From Oenanthe sinensis (lineage: Eukaryota > Streptophyta > Magnoliopsida > Apiales > Apiaceae): DNA of 64,000 bases. The position numbers and the translations under genes are program-made. Below are positions 46,080 through 57,100 of this stretch, piece after piece; position 1 is the stretch's first letter, and every line of letters starts with the position of its first letter. The stretch is from assembly GCA_028671895.1 (NCBI GenBank), contig CM053799.1, positions 50,655,455 to 50,719,454 on the forward strand, written 5' to 3'. Under the pieces are notes generated by a model. That model was not told where the DNA came from. It did not search any database and worked only from the letters and a program-made list of their open reading frames with translations.

Positions 46080-48033
46080 CATGGTTGTCAAGGCGCTCGA
46101 CTAGTCGCGACTAGTCGGCGACTAGTCGAGCAGTCGAGCTAGGATAGTCGACTGAAACCACCGACTTGAAAAAATTGATATTTCGGCCGACTAGTCGACT
46201 GACTGGTCGACGAGTCGAGCCGACTAGTCATATGGGCTGTCGACTGGTTTAAAAAACCCGTTCAAACCCAGTTAAACCTAGTCATATAAATAAGATTTTA
46301 ACCTAAAAACAACAAATTATAACCTAATTTAGCAGCTACAAAGTCAAAAAAAGTGGAGAGAGCGGGGATAACAGCAGCAATGACCCAGACCAAGTAACCT
46401 AGTTCTTCCTTCACAAATCACAAGTAAGTTTCTTCTCTCTTCTTTTATATGTATGTATACATATATATAAGTGTATGTATACATATATATAAGTGTTCAA
46501 AACTATATATAGTCATATAGATATATAACTATATATATATATATAATATGTATGTATATGTATGTATATTATCAATTAAGAATTTAAGATTGTTTCCTTA
46601 CAAGTATTTTCCTTACATGTAGTTATGTAATCTATTACTTATTATCCTATTTCAGTGTTTTCTTAGTTTGTTACATGTTACATGTAGTCGTGACTAATAT
46701 TAACCTATTTTGGTGATTGCTCTCTGCTCTGTGCCTCTGTTTTCTTTTTGACAGCTTACAACATGACAAATTCAACCGCAGAAACTTATGATCCATCCAA
46801 GGATCCTACTCGGAAGGCTAAATCCAGTGACCCGGCATGGAAATATGGATTTTGGCCTGATTTAAACAACAAAGATGTGATTCAGTGCATTCTTTGTGGC
46901 AAAAAAATGCATTCAGGGGTTAGGAGGTTGAAACAGCATCTTGCCGGTGGTTTTGCAGATATAGCAGTGTGTTCAAAAACAACACCATCAATAATAAAAG
47001 AGATGAAAGATTATATGCAAAAGTATATTGAGAAGACTACTGCAAAGAAGCAATATCTGCAGCTATTTGATGAAGTTAATTATGATGAAGACAATGAAAT
47101 TCAGCCTACTGGACCAACTGAAAATACATCAACGGCAGCTTCTAACAATTTGACAACTTCGGAAGCTTCATCAAAAAGGAAGACATCTTTTCAGTTTATT
47201 GTACCACCAACAAAATCATCAAAAATGATTGCTTCCATGATCCGAAAGACTCCCTAAGAAGTGATCGAGGAAAGGCATAGTAAATGTCCAACTCAAACTA
47301 GCCTTCAAAATTGCATAAAGTCTGCAGAAGAAAAAGAAAGGGTGAAAATGCATATTGCCAACTTCTTTTATGAAAATGGTATACCATTTAATGCTGCACA
47401 CTCCAGAAGCTATGAAATAATGGTTGAATCTATTGGATAATTTGGACCGGGTTTGAAACCACCAAGTTATCATGAGTTAAGAGTGCCATTACTCGAGAAA
47501 GCGAAAAAAGAGATGGATAAATTAAAAGAGAGGCAAGAGAAAGCTTGGAAACAGTATGGGTGTTCACTTATGTCTGATGGATGGACTGATAAAAGGGGCA
47601 GACACTTGATCAATTTTCTTGTTAACAGTCCAGAGGGGACTTTCTTCTTGAGTTCGGTTGATGTTTCAAGTAAGGTTCAAGATGCGAGAATGTTAGCGGA
47701 TCTATTTGAGGAGCAAATTAATTTAATTAAGAGAGAGCATGTTATTCAGGTAGCCTACTTGCTTACTTGTTCTAATTTAGTGAATTCTTTTATCAAAATG
47801 TTGCTACTTGCCTACCTGTTGCCTGTTAGTTTATACTAACATACTTGTATCAATTCTAGGTTATGACAGACAATGGTGCTAATTTTAAGGCTGCTGGGGG
47901 TTCATTGTCTCGTCGAATTCCTACACTTTACTGGACTACTTGTGTTGCACATTGCTTGGACTTGATGTTGGAGGATATCTGCAAATTAAAGGAATTTGAG
48001 GCTACTATTACACATGGTAGAGGAATAACAACA
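46080..48033 (+). mobile_element. hAT transposon, left part
   Basis: It starts CATGGTTGTCAAGGCGCTCG, a hAT-like terminus. A cluster of the palindrome CGACTAGTCG and variants (46098-46250) follows, probably subterminal transposase sites. A BED/hAT transposase gene follows at 46763. The element is cut off at about 48033, inside the DUF659 region, by LTR sequence. The right end with dimerisation domain and TIR is not in the window, so the 8-bp target duplication (TAAGCAAT before 46080) cannot be verified. Confidence 0.7.
46763..48022 (+). pseudogene. hAT transposase (BED zinc finger plus DUF659), decayed and truncated
   Basis: ATG at 46763 opens a frame with a BED-type zinc finger: WKYGFWPDLNNKDVIQCILC, then GVRRLKQHLAGG, giving C..C..H. 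An in-frame TAA at 47255-47257 and another at 47438-47440 break it. The same frame continues with the DUF659 region: QYGCSLMSDGWTDKRGRHLI, FLVNSPEGTFFL and so on to about 47746. A GT donor after CAG leads through a 113-base intron to exon 2 at 47860: VMTDNGANFKAAGG, TCVAHCLDLMLEDICKLKEF. The protein stops at the LTR boundary, well before the C-terminal hAT dimerisation domain. It cannot produce active transposase. Confidence 0.88.
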
Positions 48034-48740
48034 TGAAAGTCATATTACTAGTCCTATTTGTAATAAGTAGATGACAACTCAACTCAGATCAGAAAGCGCA
48101 GTAAATAATAAATATTGAATATAGAGGAAGAACAAAAAGAAGCCAAGACATGACAAGACAAGACACAAAGACCACTATAGAAGAAATGAGAATCAACATT
48201 GTAGTTAGTCATCCGTGAACCAGACCAGTGCACAGGGTGTTAACAATGTCAGTGAAGATTCGTCATCAAAAAGTTCAAGTGGTTAAAAAAGTTATTGTTG
48301 AAGAACAGAAGAGTTTTATCTACATCAACAATAGTCAAGACTTTAATTTAATTCTCTATTAATTAATTAAATTAATTAGTTAATTTAATTAGTAAATTAA
48401 TTCACTTAGAATTAATTTATTTTTAAAATTAATTAAAGGGTTAATTAATTTAGAATTATTTTAGAATGATAGAAGACAGAAGTTGGAAGCTCAAAGGGAT
48501 ACAGGTTTGTTTGTATTGCAGTGTACAAGAGTCAGAATCCAAGGTTGAATATTTGACTGGGTACATGCAGTGGTGAAAAGAAGTTTTGGCTAGTTTAAAG
48601 AGTCAAATTCTGGGGTACTTCTAATTGCAACTGTAGATACAGCTAAACATGCCTGACAGTACTGACTTGAAGAAAAGACGGAAAAAGAATTGACACGGAA
48701 GAACTATTTTTGGATCTTGATTTGTAACTTTAATCAACAA
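48034..48740. repeat. LTR fragment (+) joined to leader sequence of Element D
   Basis: TGAAAGTCATATTAC at 48034 interrupts the hAT gene. It is followed by ACAACTCAACT and GTTAGTCATCCGTGAACCAG with AGTGCAC (48203-48243), both of which are found in plus orientation near the start and middle of the other LTRs here. So 48034 to at least about 48250 is a plus-strand LTR piece. Next to the PBS (up to 48740) the sequence should instead be the minus-strand leader of Element D. I cannot place the junction. 48340-48460 is a palindromic TTAATTAATTAA-rich run. No coding frame. Confidence 0.5.
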
Positions 48741-48752
48741 GCTCTGATACCA
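48741..48752 (-). other. tRNA-Met primer binding site next to the Element D LTR
   Basis: The minus strand reads TGGTATCAGAGC two bases beyond the LTR end CCTAACA. Full 12-base match to the PBS of the other elements. Confidence 0.88.
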
Positions 48753-48754
48753 AT

Positions 48755-50045
48755 TGTTAGGTCCAAAATCATCATAGAAGGGGGGGTTGAATATGATATG
48801 GTAGATTTCTCGTTTAATTACGGATTAAGTGTTTGTGTTCTTGAGATATAAAAATGGCAGTTAATGAAACACAACGATTCAGGGAAATAACAATGTATTA
48901 TTAAATCCCTGAGGTGCTACACTTCTAATCAAATGATTAGCTCCAATGGGTTCAATCACAATTACAATGAAAAATACAGTTGGGTGATATTAATGTCCAG
49001 CTTTAATGGTGCTCCCGTCTGTATCTCTTTTTGTTGAAGGTGAATGAATAATTCTTCTGCCCATTTTGATTTAACCCATATATATTTTGTAGACTTTGGA
49101 AAATTGAATCCCACAAATGTTCAAGTCCTTTGTTGCGCCTGTAGAGAAGAAGTGGTGTGTAGGTGCCATAAAGTAGTTTGTTGCGCCAAGGGGCCTTTGT
49201 TGCGCCTGTTATGTTTTTGTTGCGCCTGCACTCTCAATCCCTTGTGCAGGCGCCACAAACTACTTAGAGAATAATTCTAAGTATTTCTTGCGCTTGGAAT
49301 TGTTTGTTGCGCTTGTACACTGATTGTAGTGTGTAGGCGCCACAAACACCTCACTTGAACTTTGTTGCGCCACTAACATGCTTTGTTGCGCCTGCACTCC
49401 CATTCCCTTGTGCAGGCGCCACAAACCTGTTGACTTAGAATAATCTTGAGCTTTCAACTTGTTTTGTTGAATCTAAGTAATGTTTGTTGCGCTTCACACA
49501 TTGTTCCTCCTGTGTAGGAACCACCAATTATAGTATAACTTGCCTTGACATATTTCTTGAATTCTTGAAATAATTACTACTTGGATTCCACTCTTCTACT
49601 TTGATCAACTGATTTTCTTCTGATTAATCAAGACAATTCTTTTCTTATTGTGCTGACGCTTGGTGCACTGGTCTGGTTCACAAACGACTAACACTGAATT
49701 AAATTCCCTTGACTTCTGTTCTGTTTCAGTTGACTAACTTTGGACTGTTTCATTGCTTCTGATCACTGAAACCTTTTGACAACTATACTTAAATCATTGC
49801 ACTGTCTTTAGTCTAAAATCTACTGAACACTTATTTGTTATTGAGGCCTGAACATAGTAATGAACTTCTCTCGCTGTCGTTCAGTAAACTTTACATCTGG
49901 AGTGCTCTGCAGTGATGTATGTATCACTTCTGTGTGCATGTCCTTCTGGATTCCTGTCCTGCATATTAGTATTATTTATCTGTTTTTGTTTCTTAGTTGA
50001 GTTATTGTTATCACTATTACATACTACGTTACATTATGCCTTACA
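48755..50045 (-). repeat. LTR of Element D
   Basis: 1291 bases. On the minus strand it runs from TGTAAGGC to CCTAACA. It contains the conserved block around GTGAACCAGACCAGTGCAC (49651-49692), an array of TTTGTTGCGCC words (49124-49545) and a C-run near its end (48781-48787 on the plus strand as Gs). Confidence 0.9.
49124..49545. repeat. TTGTTGCGCCTG / CAGGCGCCACAAA array, inverted copies
   Basis: About nine copies of TTTGTTGCGCC or a near variant in one orientation alternate with about four copies of its reverse-complement-like partner, GCAGGCGCCACAAAC. Paired copies such as GCGCCTGCACTC ... GTGCAGGCGC could fold into hairpins about 40 bases long. It is markedly richer in G+C than its surroundings. 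Confidence 0.9.
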
Positions 50046-50059
50046 ATCTCCCCCTATTT
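50046..50059 (-). other. Polypurine tract of Element D
   Basis: The minus strand reads AAATAGGGGGAGAT directly before the LTR start TGTAAGGC. 50060-50235 is non-coding 3' leader. Confidence 0.85.
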
Positions 50060-50235
50060 CTTTGTTAGAGTTCGATAAACAAATCATGTGAGAGGATAAC
50101 TCAACTGATACTTACAAGAAAAAGTAAAGTGTAGAAAGATAGTAAATAATATTAAATACATTCTGGATTAGATTTTACATTTCCAGATTTCTTGTGTACA
50201 ATAGAAGTTTGTTCCTCTAGCCTGAACAGATAATT

Positions 50236-50416
50236 CTATGATCTTCTTCTCCTTTGTACAGAGTCTTGCCTGTGTTTAGATCTTGTTTCAGAGTAATGCT
50301 TTCTCAGCTCTTCTTCATTTACTTCTAATCTTGCCTTCACTAAATCCCTAGCTTCCACTTCAAGAGTATTGACTAGAGTTGGATCTTCTAATTTCTTCAA
50401 AACATCAGTAAGAAAG
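50236..50416 (-). pseudogene. C-terminal end of the Element D third ORF (separated by Element E)
   Basis: The frame from the minus strand at 63247 continues here as LTDVLKKLEDPTLVNTLEVE, then a Lys/Arg-rich tail ending QRRRRS and a TAG at 50236-50238. The basic C-terminus resembles those of the other ORF3 proteins. The bases GAAAG (50412-50416) are one copy of the Element E target duplication. Confidence 0.8.
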
Positions 50417-51592
50417 TGTTAGGAATTATGAGTTTTGATGATAACAAATTACTTAGAATTTCAATAGGGACTCAAAATTATTTTTGTAACTGATCAATGG
50501 ATATGACTTATAAATATCCATTGATTAGGAAACTAGTTATCAGTTGAAACTTGTTTCTCAACTGATAAACTGGATTGTAGCATTGATTTATGTTTTACTA
50601 TCAATTGATTGTATTACCTCGATGGATGCAATGAAGTAGTCAACTGATGTTATTGACTTCAATTTCTAGCTTCTCAACAGATGTGAAGAATGGCTGATCA
50701 ATTGTAAATATTCTAAGTCAGAATTCTCACAAGTGAAGTGATCAACTGATGTTGAAGTCGATGGATGAAGACACTACTCAACGGATGAAAGCTATCAATG
50801 GATAATTACAGTCAACGGATAAAGAATCATCAATGGATAAGGAGTCGATGGATAGCTCAATTATCCATCGACACATCAACTGATCAACAGATATCCTATC
50901 CATCGATGGATAAGCAAAGGTGAATCAACTGATAAGCTTAACAGCATTTATCAGTTGATTAAAGTTTCCCTATTTAGCTAAAAGCCAGATATCACGGGAA
51001 CAGTGCAGAAACTGAATCATTGGAAGACAGTCCTGTCAGGACTGTGAAGACTTTCTAGGCAACACAGCATCCAAGGAATATCTTAAGACAAAAGACACTT
51101 CCAGAGCTAGTAAGTTCTACAAGGAAAGCTGTGAAAAGGAGCTAGTTTCTATTTTTATGTAAACAGTATAAATTGTAATATTATATTGTTATCAGTCGAT
51201 AGAAAACTAGAGGAGTAGTTTTTGTTTATAAAAAGCAAAAACACAGTAGCAAAGAAGTTGTTGTCTTTAGAACTCAAGAAAAGCAAAGTAGAAAATCAGG
51301 CAGAACTTGTAATGCTTTTCTAAATTCTACATTCAACTTTGTAACGCAGCTTAGTATTTTTACTAAGATCAATTGAAAGCAAAAACTCACTAGTGGAAAA
51401 ACAATCCACTAGTAATTTTTAATCTTGTTGTTTCTGTTATCAACACTTTAGTTATCCAGTTCTTAGTTACATCAATCTTAATTAAACTCTCTCTTTGTAC
51501 AAACTTATTTCCGCAAGAAGTTGAATTAATTCTTAAGTTTGTATTCAACCCCCCCCCTTCTCCAAACTTAGTGTACTTAAGGGCGAATAACA
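50417..51592 (+). repeat. 5' LTR of Element E
   Basis: 1176 bases. U3 (about 50490-50960) carries roughly two dozen words of the type ATCAA(C/T)(T/G)GAT, ATCCATCGAT and TCGATGGAT. A TATA box lies at 51227-51235, and a nine-C run at about 51549-51557. The end AATAACA abuts the PBS. Confidence 0.96.
51227..51235 (+). promoter_or_regulatory. TATA box of the Element E 5' LTR
   Basis: TATAAAAAG lies about 270 bases downstream of the ATCNATNGAT words and 360 bases before the LTR end. The identical box is at 62883-62891 in the 3' LTR. Likely start region of the genomic RNA. Confidence 0.6.
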
Positions 51593-51594
51593 AT

Positions 51595-51606
51595 TGGTAT
51601 CAGAGC
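51595..51606 (+). other. Primer binding site of Element E (tRNA-Met)
   Basis: TGGTATCAGAGC two bases after the LTR end. The gag ATG follows 46 bases later. Confidence 0.94.
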
Positions 51607-51651
51607 CAGCTTTCAACAAACAGAAAGTCAAGATCTAAAAGTACATCAAGA

Positions 51652-54141
51652 ATGGGTCAAAGAGAAACAGGAGTTAAGATTCCAGTTCTAGAGAAAGATG
51701 AATATTTTCCCTGGAAAGTAAAAATGCACTTGCATCTGCTATCTATTGATCCTTCCTATGTTCATTGCATAGAGAAAGGTCCACATGTGCCTATGAAAAT
51801 AGTTATAAGTGTAAATGCAGACGGTACTCAAGCACCAGATAAACTCATTCCTAAATCTGTGAGTGAGTATACAGATGAAGATGAAAAGGAAGTACACAAG
51901 GACAAAAAGGCCATGAATATTTTGTTTAATGGTCTTGACAAGGACATGTTTGACAATGTCATCAGTTGTACAACCTCCAAAGAAGTCTGGGACACTCTTC
52001 AAACCCTCTGTGAAGGTACTGAGCAAGTAAGAAAGAACAAGATGCAACTCTTGATTCAAAAGTATGAGGCCTTTCACTTCAAGGGTGGTGAAACAATAAA
52101 TGATACATATAGTAGGTTTCAAAAGCTGTGGAATGAGCTTAAACTATATGGAAGAGTTTATGCTGTTGAGGACACCAACCTCAAATTCTTGAGGTCCCTA
52201 CCCAAAGAATGGAAACCAATGACTGTCTCTATAAGGCAATCTCCTGACTTTAAAGATTATACCTTGGACAAGCTGTATGGCATCTTGAAAACCTATGAGT
52301 TGGAGCTACAGCAAGATGAGGAAATTGAGAAAAGTCAGAAGAGAGAAAAGTCCATTGCTTTGATGGTCAAGGAAAAGCAAGTTGCAGAAACAGATGAAGA
52401 TGCTGATTTCAAAGAAGGGAAGAAAGAAGGTCATGGCAATGGTGCAAATTATGTTAGATATGATGAATCTTCTACTGGTAAAGGAAAAGAACTTTGTGAT
52501 AGTGATGAGTCTCTCATCAAAGATGAAATGGATGAAATAGATGAGCATTTAGCTTTTCTATCAAGAAAATTTTCTAAACTCAAGTTCAAAAGGAATCCAA
52601 TGCAAAGGCCTGGATCACAGTTCAGAAGAGACACTCAACAAGGCAAAAATCTTGTTGACAGAACTCAATTCAGATGCTTTAACTATGGATTGGCTGGTCA
52701 CTTTTCAAGTGAATGCAGAAAGCCGAAAGTTGAAAAGAGGTCAAAGTCTAGTGATGGTGTTGACTATAAGAAGAAGTACTTTGACTTGCTCAAACAAAGA
52801 GAGAAGGCTTTTGTGACAGAAGAAAAGGACTGGGCTGCTGAGGAGGATTCTGAAGAAGAAGAAGAACACATCAATCTTGCACTAATGGCCAATCAAGATG
52901 ACCAGGAAGCTAGTTCATCTAGCAATCAGGTAATTTCTACAAATCTATCTGAGTTGTCCAAAGATGAATGCAATATTACAATTAATGAAATGTCTAATGA
53001 ATTGTATAATTTGCATGTCACTCTTAAGTCTTTGAATAAAGAGAACACTAGGCTCAAATTAACATTAGAAACTCTCACTGAAAGAAACAATTTCTTAGAG
53101 AGTGAGCTAGTGCAATTGGACAGACTCAAGATGGAAAACAAAGATGCTAGAAATGAACTAGTTGACAGTAAAAAGGAAATAGAGAAGTTAAAAGAAAAAT
53201 TAGAGGATGAACTAAGAACCATTGACAAGTGGAACAGGTCAAGTAAAGCCAGTAAGAAGATGAATGACATTCATGGAACAAACTCTTTCACCATGTTGTC
53301 TGAAACTCTTGAGAAAATAGCCATTGATGAAGATCAATCTTTAGAAAAGAAGCAATCGATTGATAACTCTGAATCAACTGATAAGAATTATCCATCGATT
53401 GATAATGCTATTTCAACGGATAATTATCCATCGATTGACAAGTCATCAACTGCTAAGAAATGTGATATTAAAACTAAGTTTAACAGACCTATTAAATTTG
53501 TCAAAGAAAGTAGCTCCTCTGAAGCTAAAATCGAAGTTGAAAAGGCTAATATAGGATTCTTATCTAAAAATCAGTTGAAAGAAAAATTGGAAAAGATAGA
53601 ACCTAATATTCAACCAAATGAAAAGAAGAAGAAAAATAGAAATGGTAAAGTAGGCATAAACAAGCACAACAACTACACACCTGACAAATATGCTCCTAGG
53701 AAAGTATGTGCTAAGTGTGGTAGTAAAAATCATTTATCTGTGCAATGTAAACTCACCATGCCTACAGCAACAAATGTACCTGCTATACCCAACATGCATA
53801 CCAGTTCTGTTTTTCCTCATTTAGTTGATTCTCATGCTGTTCATGCTCAGTATGCATCAATGCCTTATATGTTTAATCCATATCTTGCATTTGCCAATAT
53901 GAATATGCCTGCTATGCCATGGAATATGCTTAATAGTCTTCATGCACCAAATTTTTTCAACTCTGCAAGCATGAGCATTCCAAATATTAGCACTGAGAAT
54001 TCTGAGGTAGGGAGACCAACACCTAAGGTTGAAGTGGAAGTAAAACCACCCAAACCAAAGGTACAAAAATTAGAAACCAAGCCAAAGATAACAACTAATA
54101 AGAAAGGACCCAAGGCAACTTGGGTACCAAAATCAACTTGA
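51652..54141 (+). CDS. Gag of Element E
   Basis: ATG at 51652 (MGQRETGVKIPVLEKDEYFP) is chosen as the first ATG after the PBS with the conserved gag start of Element C; the open frame extends upstream into the LTR only by chance. It has 829 residues. The copia gag region with KEVWDTLQTLCEGTEQVRKN (about 52000) and KLYGILKTYELE comes first. A first zinc knuckle follows, CFNYGLAGHFSSEC (about 52675), in which the second Cys is Tyr. A coiled-coil-like stretch lies at 52960-53230. A Ser/Asp linker made of ATCGATTGAT and ATCAACTGAT words lies at about 53350-53460. An intact second knuckle CAKCGSKNHLSVQC (about 53710) and a Met/Pro-rich tail ending TWVPKST finish it. Capsid and RNA packaging. It overlaps pol in the -1 frame. 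Confidence 0.92.
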   Translation: MGQRETGVKIPVLEKDEYFPWKVKMHLHLLSIDPSYVHCIEKGPHVPMKIVISVNADGTQAPDKLIPKSVSEYTDEDEKEVHKDKKAMNILFNGLDKDMFDNVISCTTSKEVWDTLQTLCEGTEQVRKNKMQLLIQKYEAFHFKGGETINDTYSRFQKLWNELKLYGRVYAVEDTNLKFLRSLPKEWKPMTVSIRQSPDFKDYTLDKLYGILKTYELELQQDEEIEKSQKREKSIALMVKEKQVAETDEDADFKEGKKEGHGNGANYVRYDESSTGKGKELCDSDESLIKDEMDEIDEHLAFLSRKFSKLKFKRNPMQRPGSQFRRDTQQGKNLVDRTQFRCFNYGLAGHFSSECRKPKVEKRSKSSDGVDYKKKYFDLLKQREKAFVTEEKDWAAEEDSEEEEEHINLALMANQDDQEASSSSNQVISTNLSELSKDECNITINEMSNELYNLHVTLKSLNKENTRLKLTLETLTERNNFLESELVQLDRLKMENKDARNELVDSKKEIEKLKEKLEDELRTIDKWNRSSKASKKMNDIHGTNSFTMLSETLEKIAIDEDQSLEKKQSIDNSESTDKNYPSIDNAISTDNYPSIDKSSTAKKCDIKTKFNRPIKFVKESSSSEAKIEVEKANIGFLSKNQLKEKLEKIEPNIQPNEKKKKNRNGKVGINKHNNYTPDKYAPRKVCAKCGSKNHLSVQCKLTMPTATNVPAIPNMHTSSVFPHLVDSHAVHAQYASMPYMFNPYLAFANMNMPAMPWNMLNSLHAPNFFNSASMSIPNISTENSEVGRPTPKVEVEVKPPKPKVQKLETKPKITTNKKGPKATWVPKST

Positions 54142-57100
54142 TTTGTTTTGACTGTGTGCAGGGAAAGAGGAGAAATCTTTGGTACTTGGATAGTGGATGT
54201 TCAAGACACATGACTGGAGATAAATCCCTGCTCACAAAGTTTGAGGAGAAAGCTGGCCCTGGAGTAACTTTTGGAGATGACAGCAAAGGGCACACCATGG
54301 GATATGGCTTGATTTCAAAAGAGAATGTCATCATTGAACCTGTTGCATTAGTTGATGGCTTAAGACATAACTTGTTAAGCATAAGTCAACTATGTGACAA
54401 TGGAAATAAAGTCTGTTTCACAACAGAAACATGCATAATTTCCAACAAGGTAGATGGAAGCCTGGTCATGACTGGGAATAGAAAAGGGAATGTGTACATA
54501 GCTGACTTCAACTCAACAAATGCAGAATCAATGACTTGTCTACTCTCTAAGGCAAGTACAAATGAAAGTTGGCTGTGGCATAAGAAATTAGCTCACTTGA
54601 ATTTCAAAGCCATGAATTTCTTGGTTAAGAAAAATCAAGTGAGAGGCTTACCACAAATGGAATTTGTCAAGGATGGACTTTGTGATGCTTGTCAGAAAGG
54701 AAAACAGAGGAAGGCATCATTTAAGTCGAAATTGGAATCTTCAATTGAAAAGCCACTTGAGTTATTACATATGGATTTGTTTGGTCCTGTAAATATTATG
54801 TCTATTGCAAAGAAGAAGTATGCTCTAGTCATTGTGGATGATTTCTCAAGATTCTCATGGACTTATTTTCTACATTCAAAGGATGAAGCTAGACATCTCA
54901 TCATCAAGCACATAAAAGAAAATGAGAAAAATCTTGAATTGGATGTAAAGAAGATAAGGAGTGACAATGGAACAGAATTCAAAAATTCCACAATGAAAGA
55001 GTTCTGTGAATCAAAAGGAATCATACACACATTCTCTGCACCCAGAACACCTCAACAAAATGGGGTAGTTGAAAGGAAAAATAGGACATTGATTGAAGCT
55101 GCTAGAACCATGTTGGAAGATGCCAAACTCCCAACATACTTCTGGGCTGAGGCCATAAACACAGCATGTTTTACTCAAAACATCTCCCTAGTAAATAAAG
55201 CTCAAGGGAAGACTCATTATCAATTGATCAAGAAAGACAAAAAGCCAAAGGTGGGATTTCTTCATGTTTTTGGCTGCAAGTGCTATGTACTAAGAAATCA
55301 AGGTGAAAATCTAGGAAAATTTGAAGCCAAGGCTGATGAAGCTATATTTGTTGGATATGCACTATCAGGTGTAGCCTATAGAATCTACAATCTCAGACTA
55401 CACATTGTTATGGAATCTGTACATGTAGTATTTGATGATAAAAAGATTCAAGGCTTGTTTGATGAAGGAAATCATGACACACTGCATTTTGAGAATGAAT
55501 CAAATGATGTAAATGACGATGAAGAGGCAGAAATTATAAAACCTCAAGTGTTCAGAAACCCAATATCAGTTGATGTTACTGCATCAATGAATAATTTATC
55601 AGTTGACAGAAATCCATCAACTGATAATGCATCAACTGATAACTCCTCAACGGATAATCAACAATCTACATCAAGGGTATCCACTTCAGGGGGAGGGTTT
55701 CAGAATCATTCTACAAATTCAGATCACTTTGAGTTCAATACAAATGATCATGAAGCTTCATCATCAAGGCAAAATTTGTATCCTCAAAGAAAATGGACAA
55801 GAAGCCATCCATTTGAACTAATTATTGGAAATGCAGAAGATGGTGTCAAGACAAGAAGTGCTACTCAAAATGAGTGTCTGTATAGCAGTTTTCTATCTCA
55901 AGAAGAACCCAAAAGAATTGAAGAGGCTCTCATGGATCCTGATTGGGTTTTGGCTATGCAAGAAGAACTGAATCAGTTTGAAAGAAATAAAGTATGGAAG
56001 CTGGTGCCCAGACCAAAAGACAGATCAGTAATTGGTACAAAATGGGTATTCAGAAACAAAATGGATGAAACTGGTATTGTGACTAGGAATAAAGCAAGGC
56101 TTGTAGCAAAGGGTTATTCACAAGAAGAAGGAATTGATTTTGATGAAACTTTTGCACCAGTTGCAAGGTTAGAAGCAATTAGAATCTTTCTGGCCTATGC
56201 TGCACATGCTAATTTCAAAGTCTACCAGATGGATGTGAAAAGTGCATTTTTGAATGGAGTACTAGAAGAGGAAGTCTATGTGGAACAACCTCCTGGCTTT
56301 GAAGATCTAAAATTTCCTAACTCTGTCTACTTTTTACTCAAAGCACTTTATGGCTTGAAGCAAGCACCAAGGGCCTGGTATGACACTCTATCTCAGTTTC
56401 TCATTGAGAATCATTTCACAAGAGGTACTGTTGATAAAACTCTATTCAGTAGACATGTTAATGGCTCTATCATTCTTGTACAAATTTATGTGGATGACAT
56501 TATTTTTGGATCAACAAATGAGGAACTTTGCAAGAAGTTTGCCAAACTAATGCAGAGTAAATATGAAATGAGCATGATGGGAGAGCTTACCTACTTTCTT
56601 GGGTTACAAGTCAAACAGGTTAAGGATGGTATTTTTATAAATCAAACAAAGTACATTCATGATTTGTTAAAGAAATTTGAGTTAAGTGAATGTTCTTCTG
56701 CAAAAACTCCCATGGCCACTGCCACTAAACTTGAATTAAATACCAAAGAAGCTAAGGTGGATATTTCAAGTTATAGAGGCATGGTAGGCTCACTTTTATA
56801 TTTAACTGCTAGTAGGCCAGATATAATGTTCTCTACATGCTTATGTGCTAGATTTCATGCTGATCCTAGAGAATCTCATTTAGTAGCTATTAAAAGAATT
56901 TTCAGATATCTTAAGGGTACATCAAATTTAGGTATTTGGTATCCTAGAGATTCTGGTTTCAATCTAATAGGCTACTCAGATGCTGATTATGCAGGTTGCA
57001 AAATAGACAGGAAAAGTACTACAGGCACCTGTCAATTTCTGGGAAATAAACTTGTGTCATGGTTTAGCAAAAAGCAACACTCAGTATCAACTTCAACTGC

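Noticed and set aside
46763..48022. Functional BED-finger host gene (domesticated hAT)
   Set aside because: Two in-frame stops, truncation by LTR sequence and a hAT-like terminus 680 bases upstream point to a dead transposon.
48034..48740. Complete solo LTR in plus orientation
   Set aside because: It starts with TG and has LTR-like blocks, but no LTR end or matching target duplication appears before the PBS at 48741.
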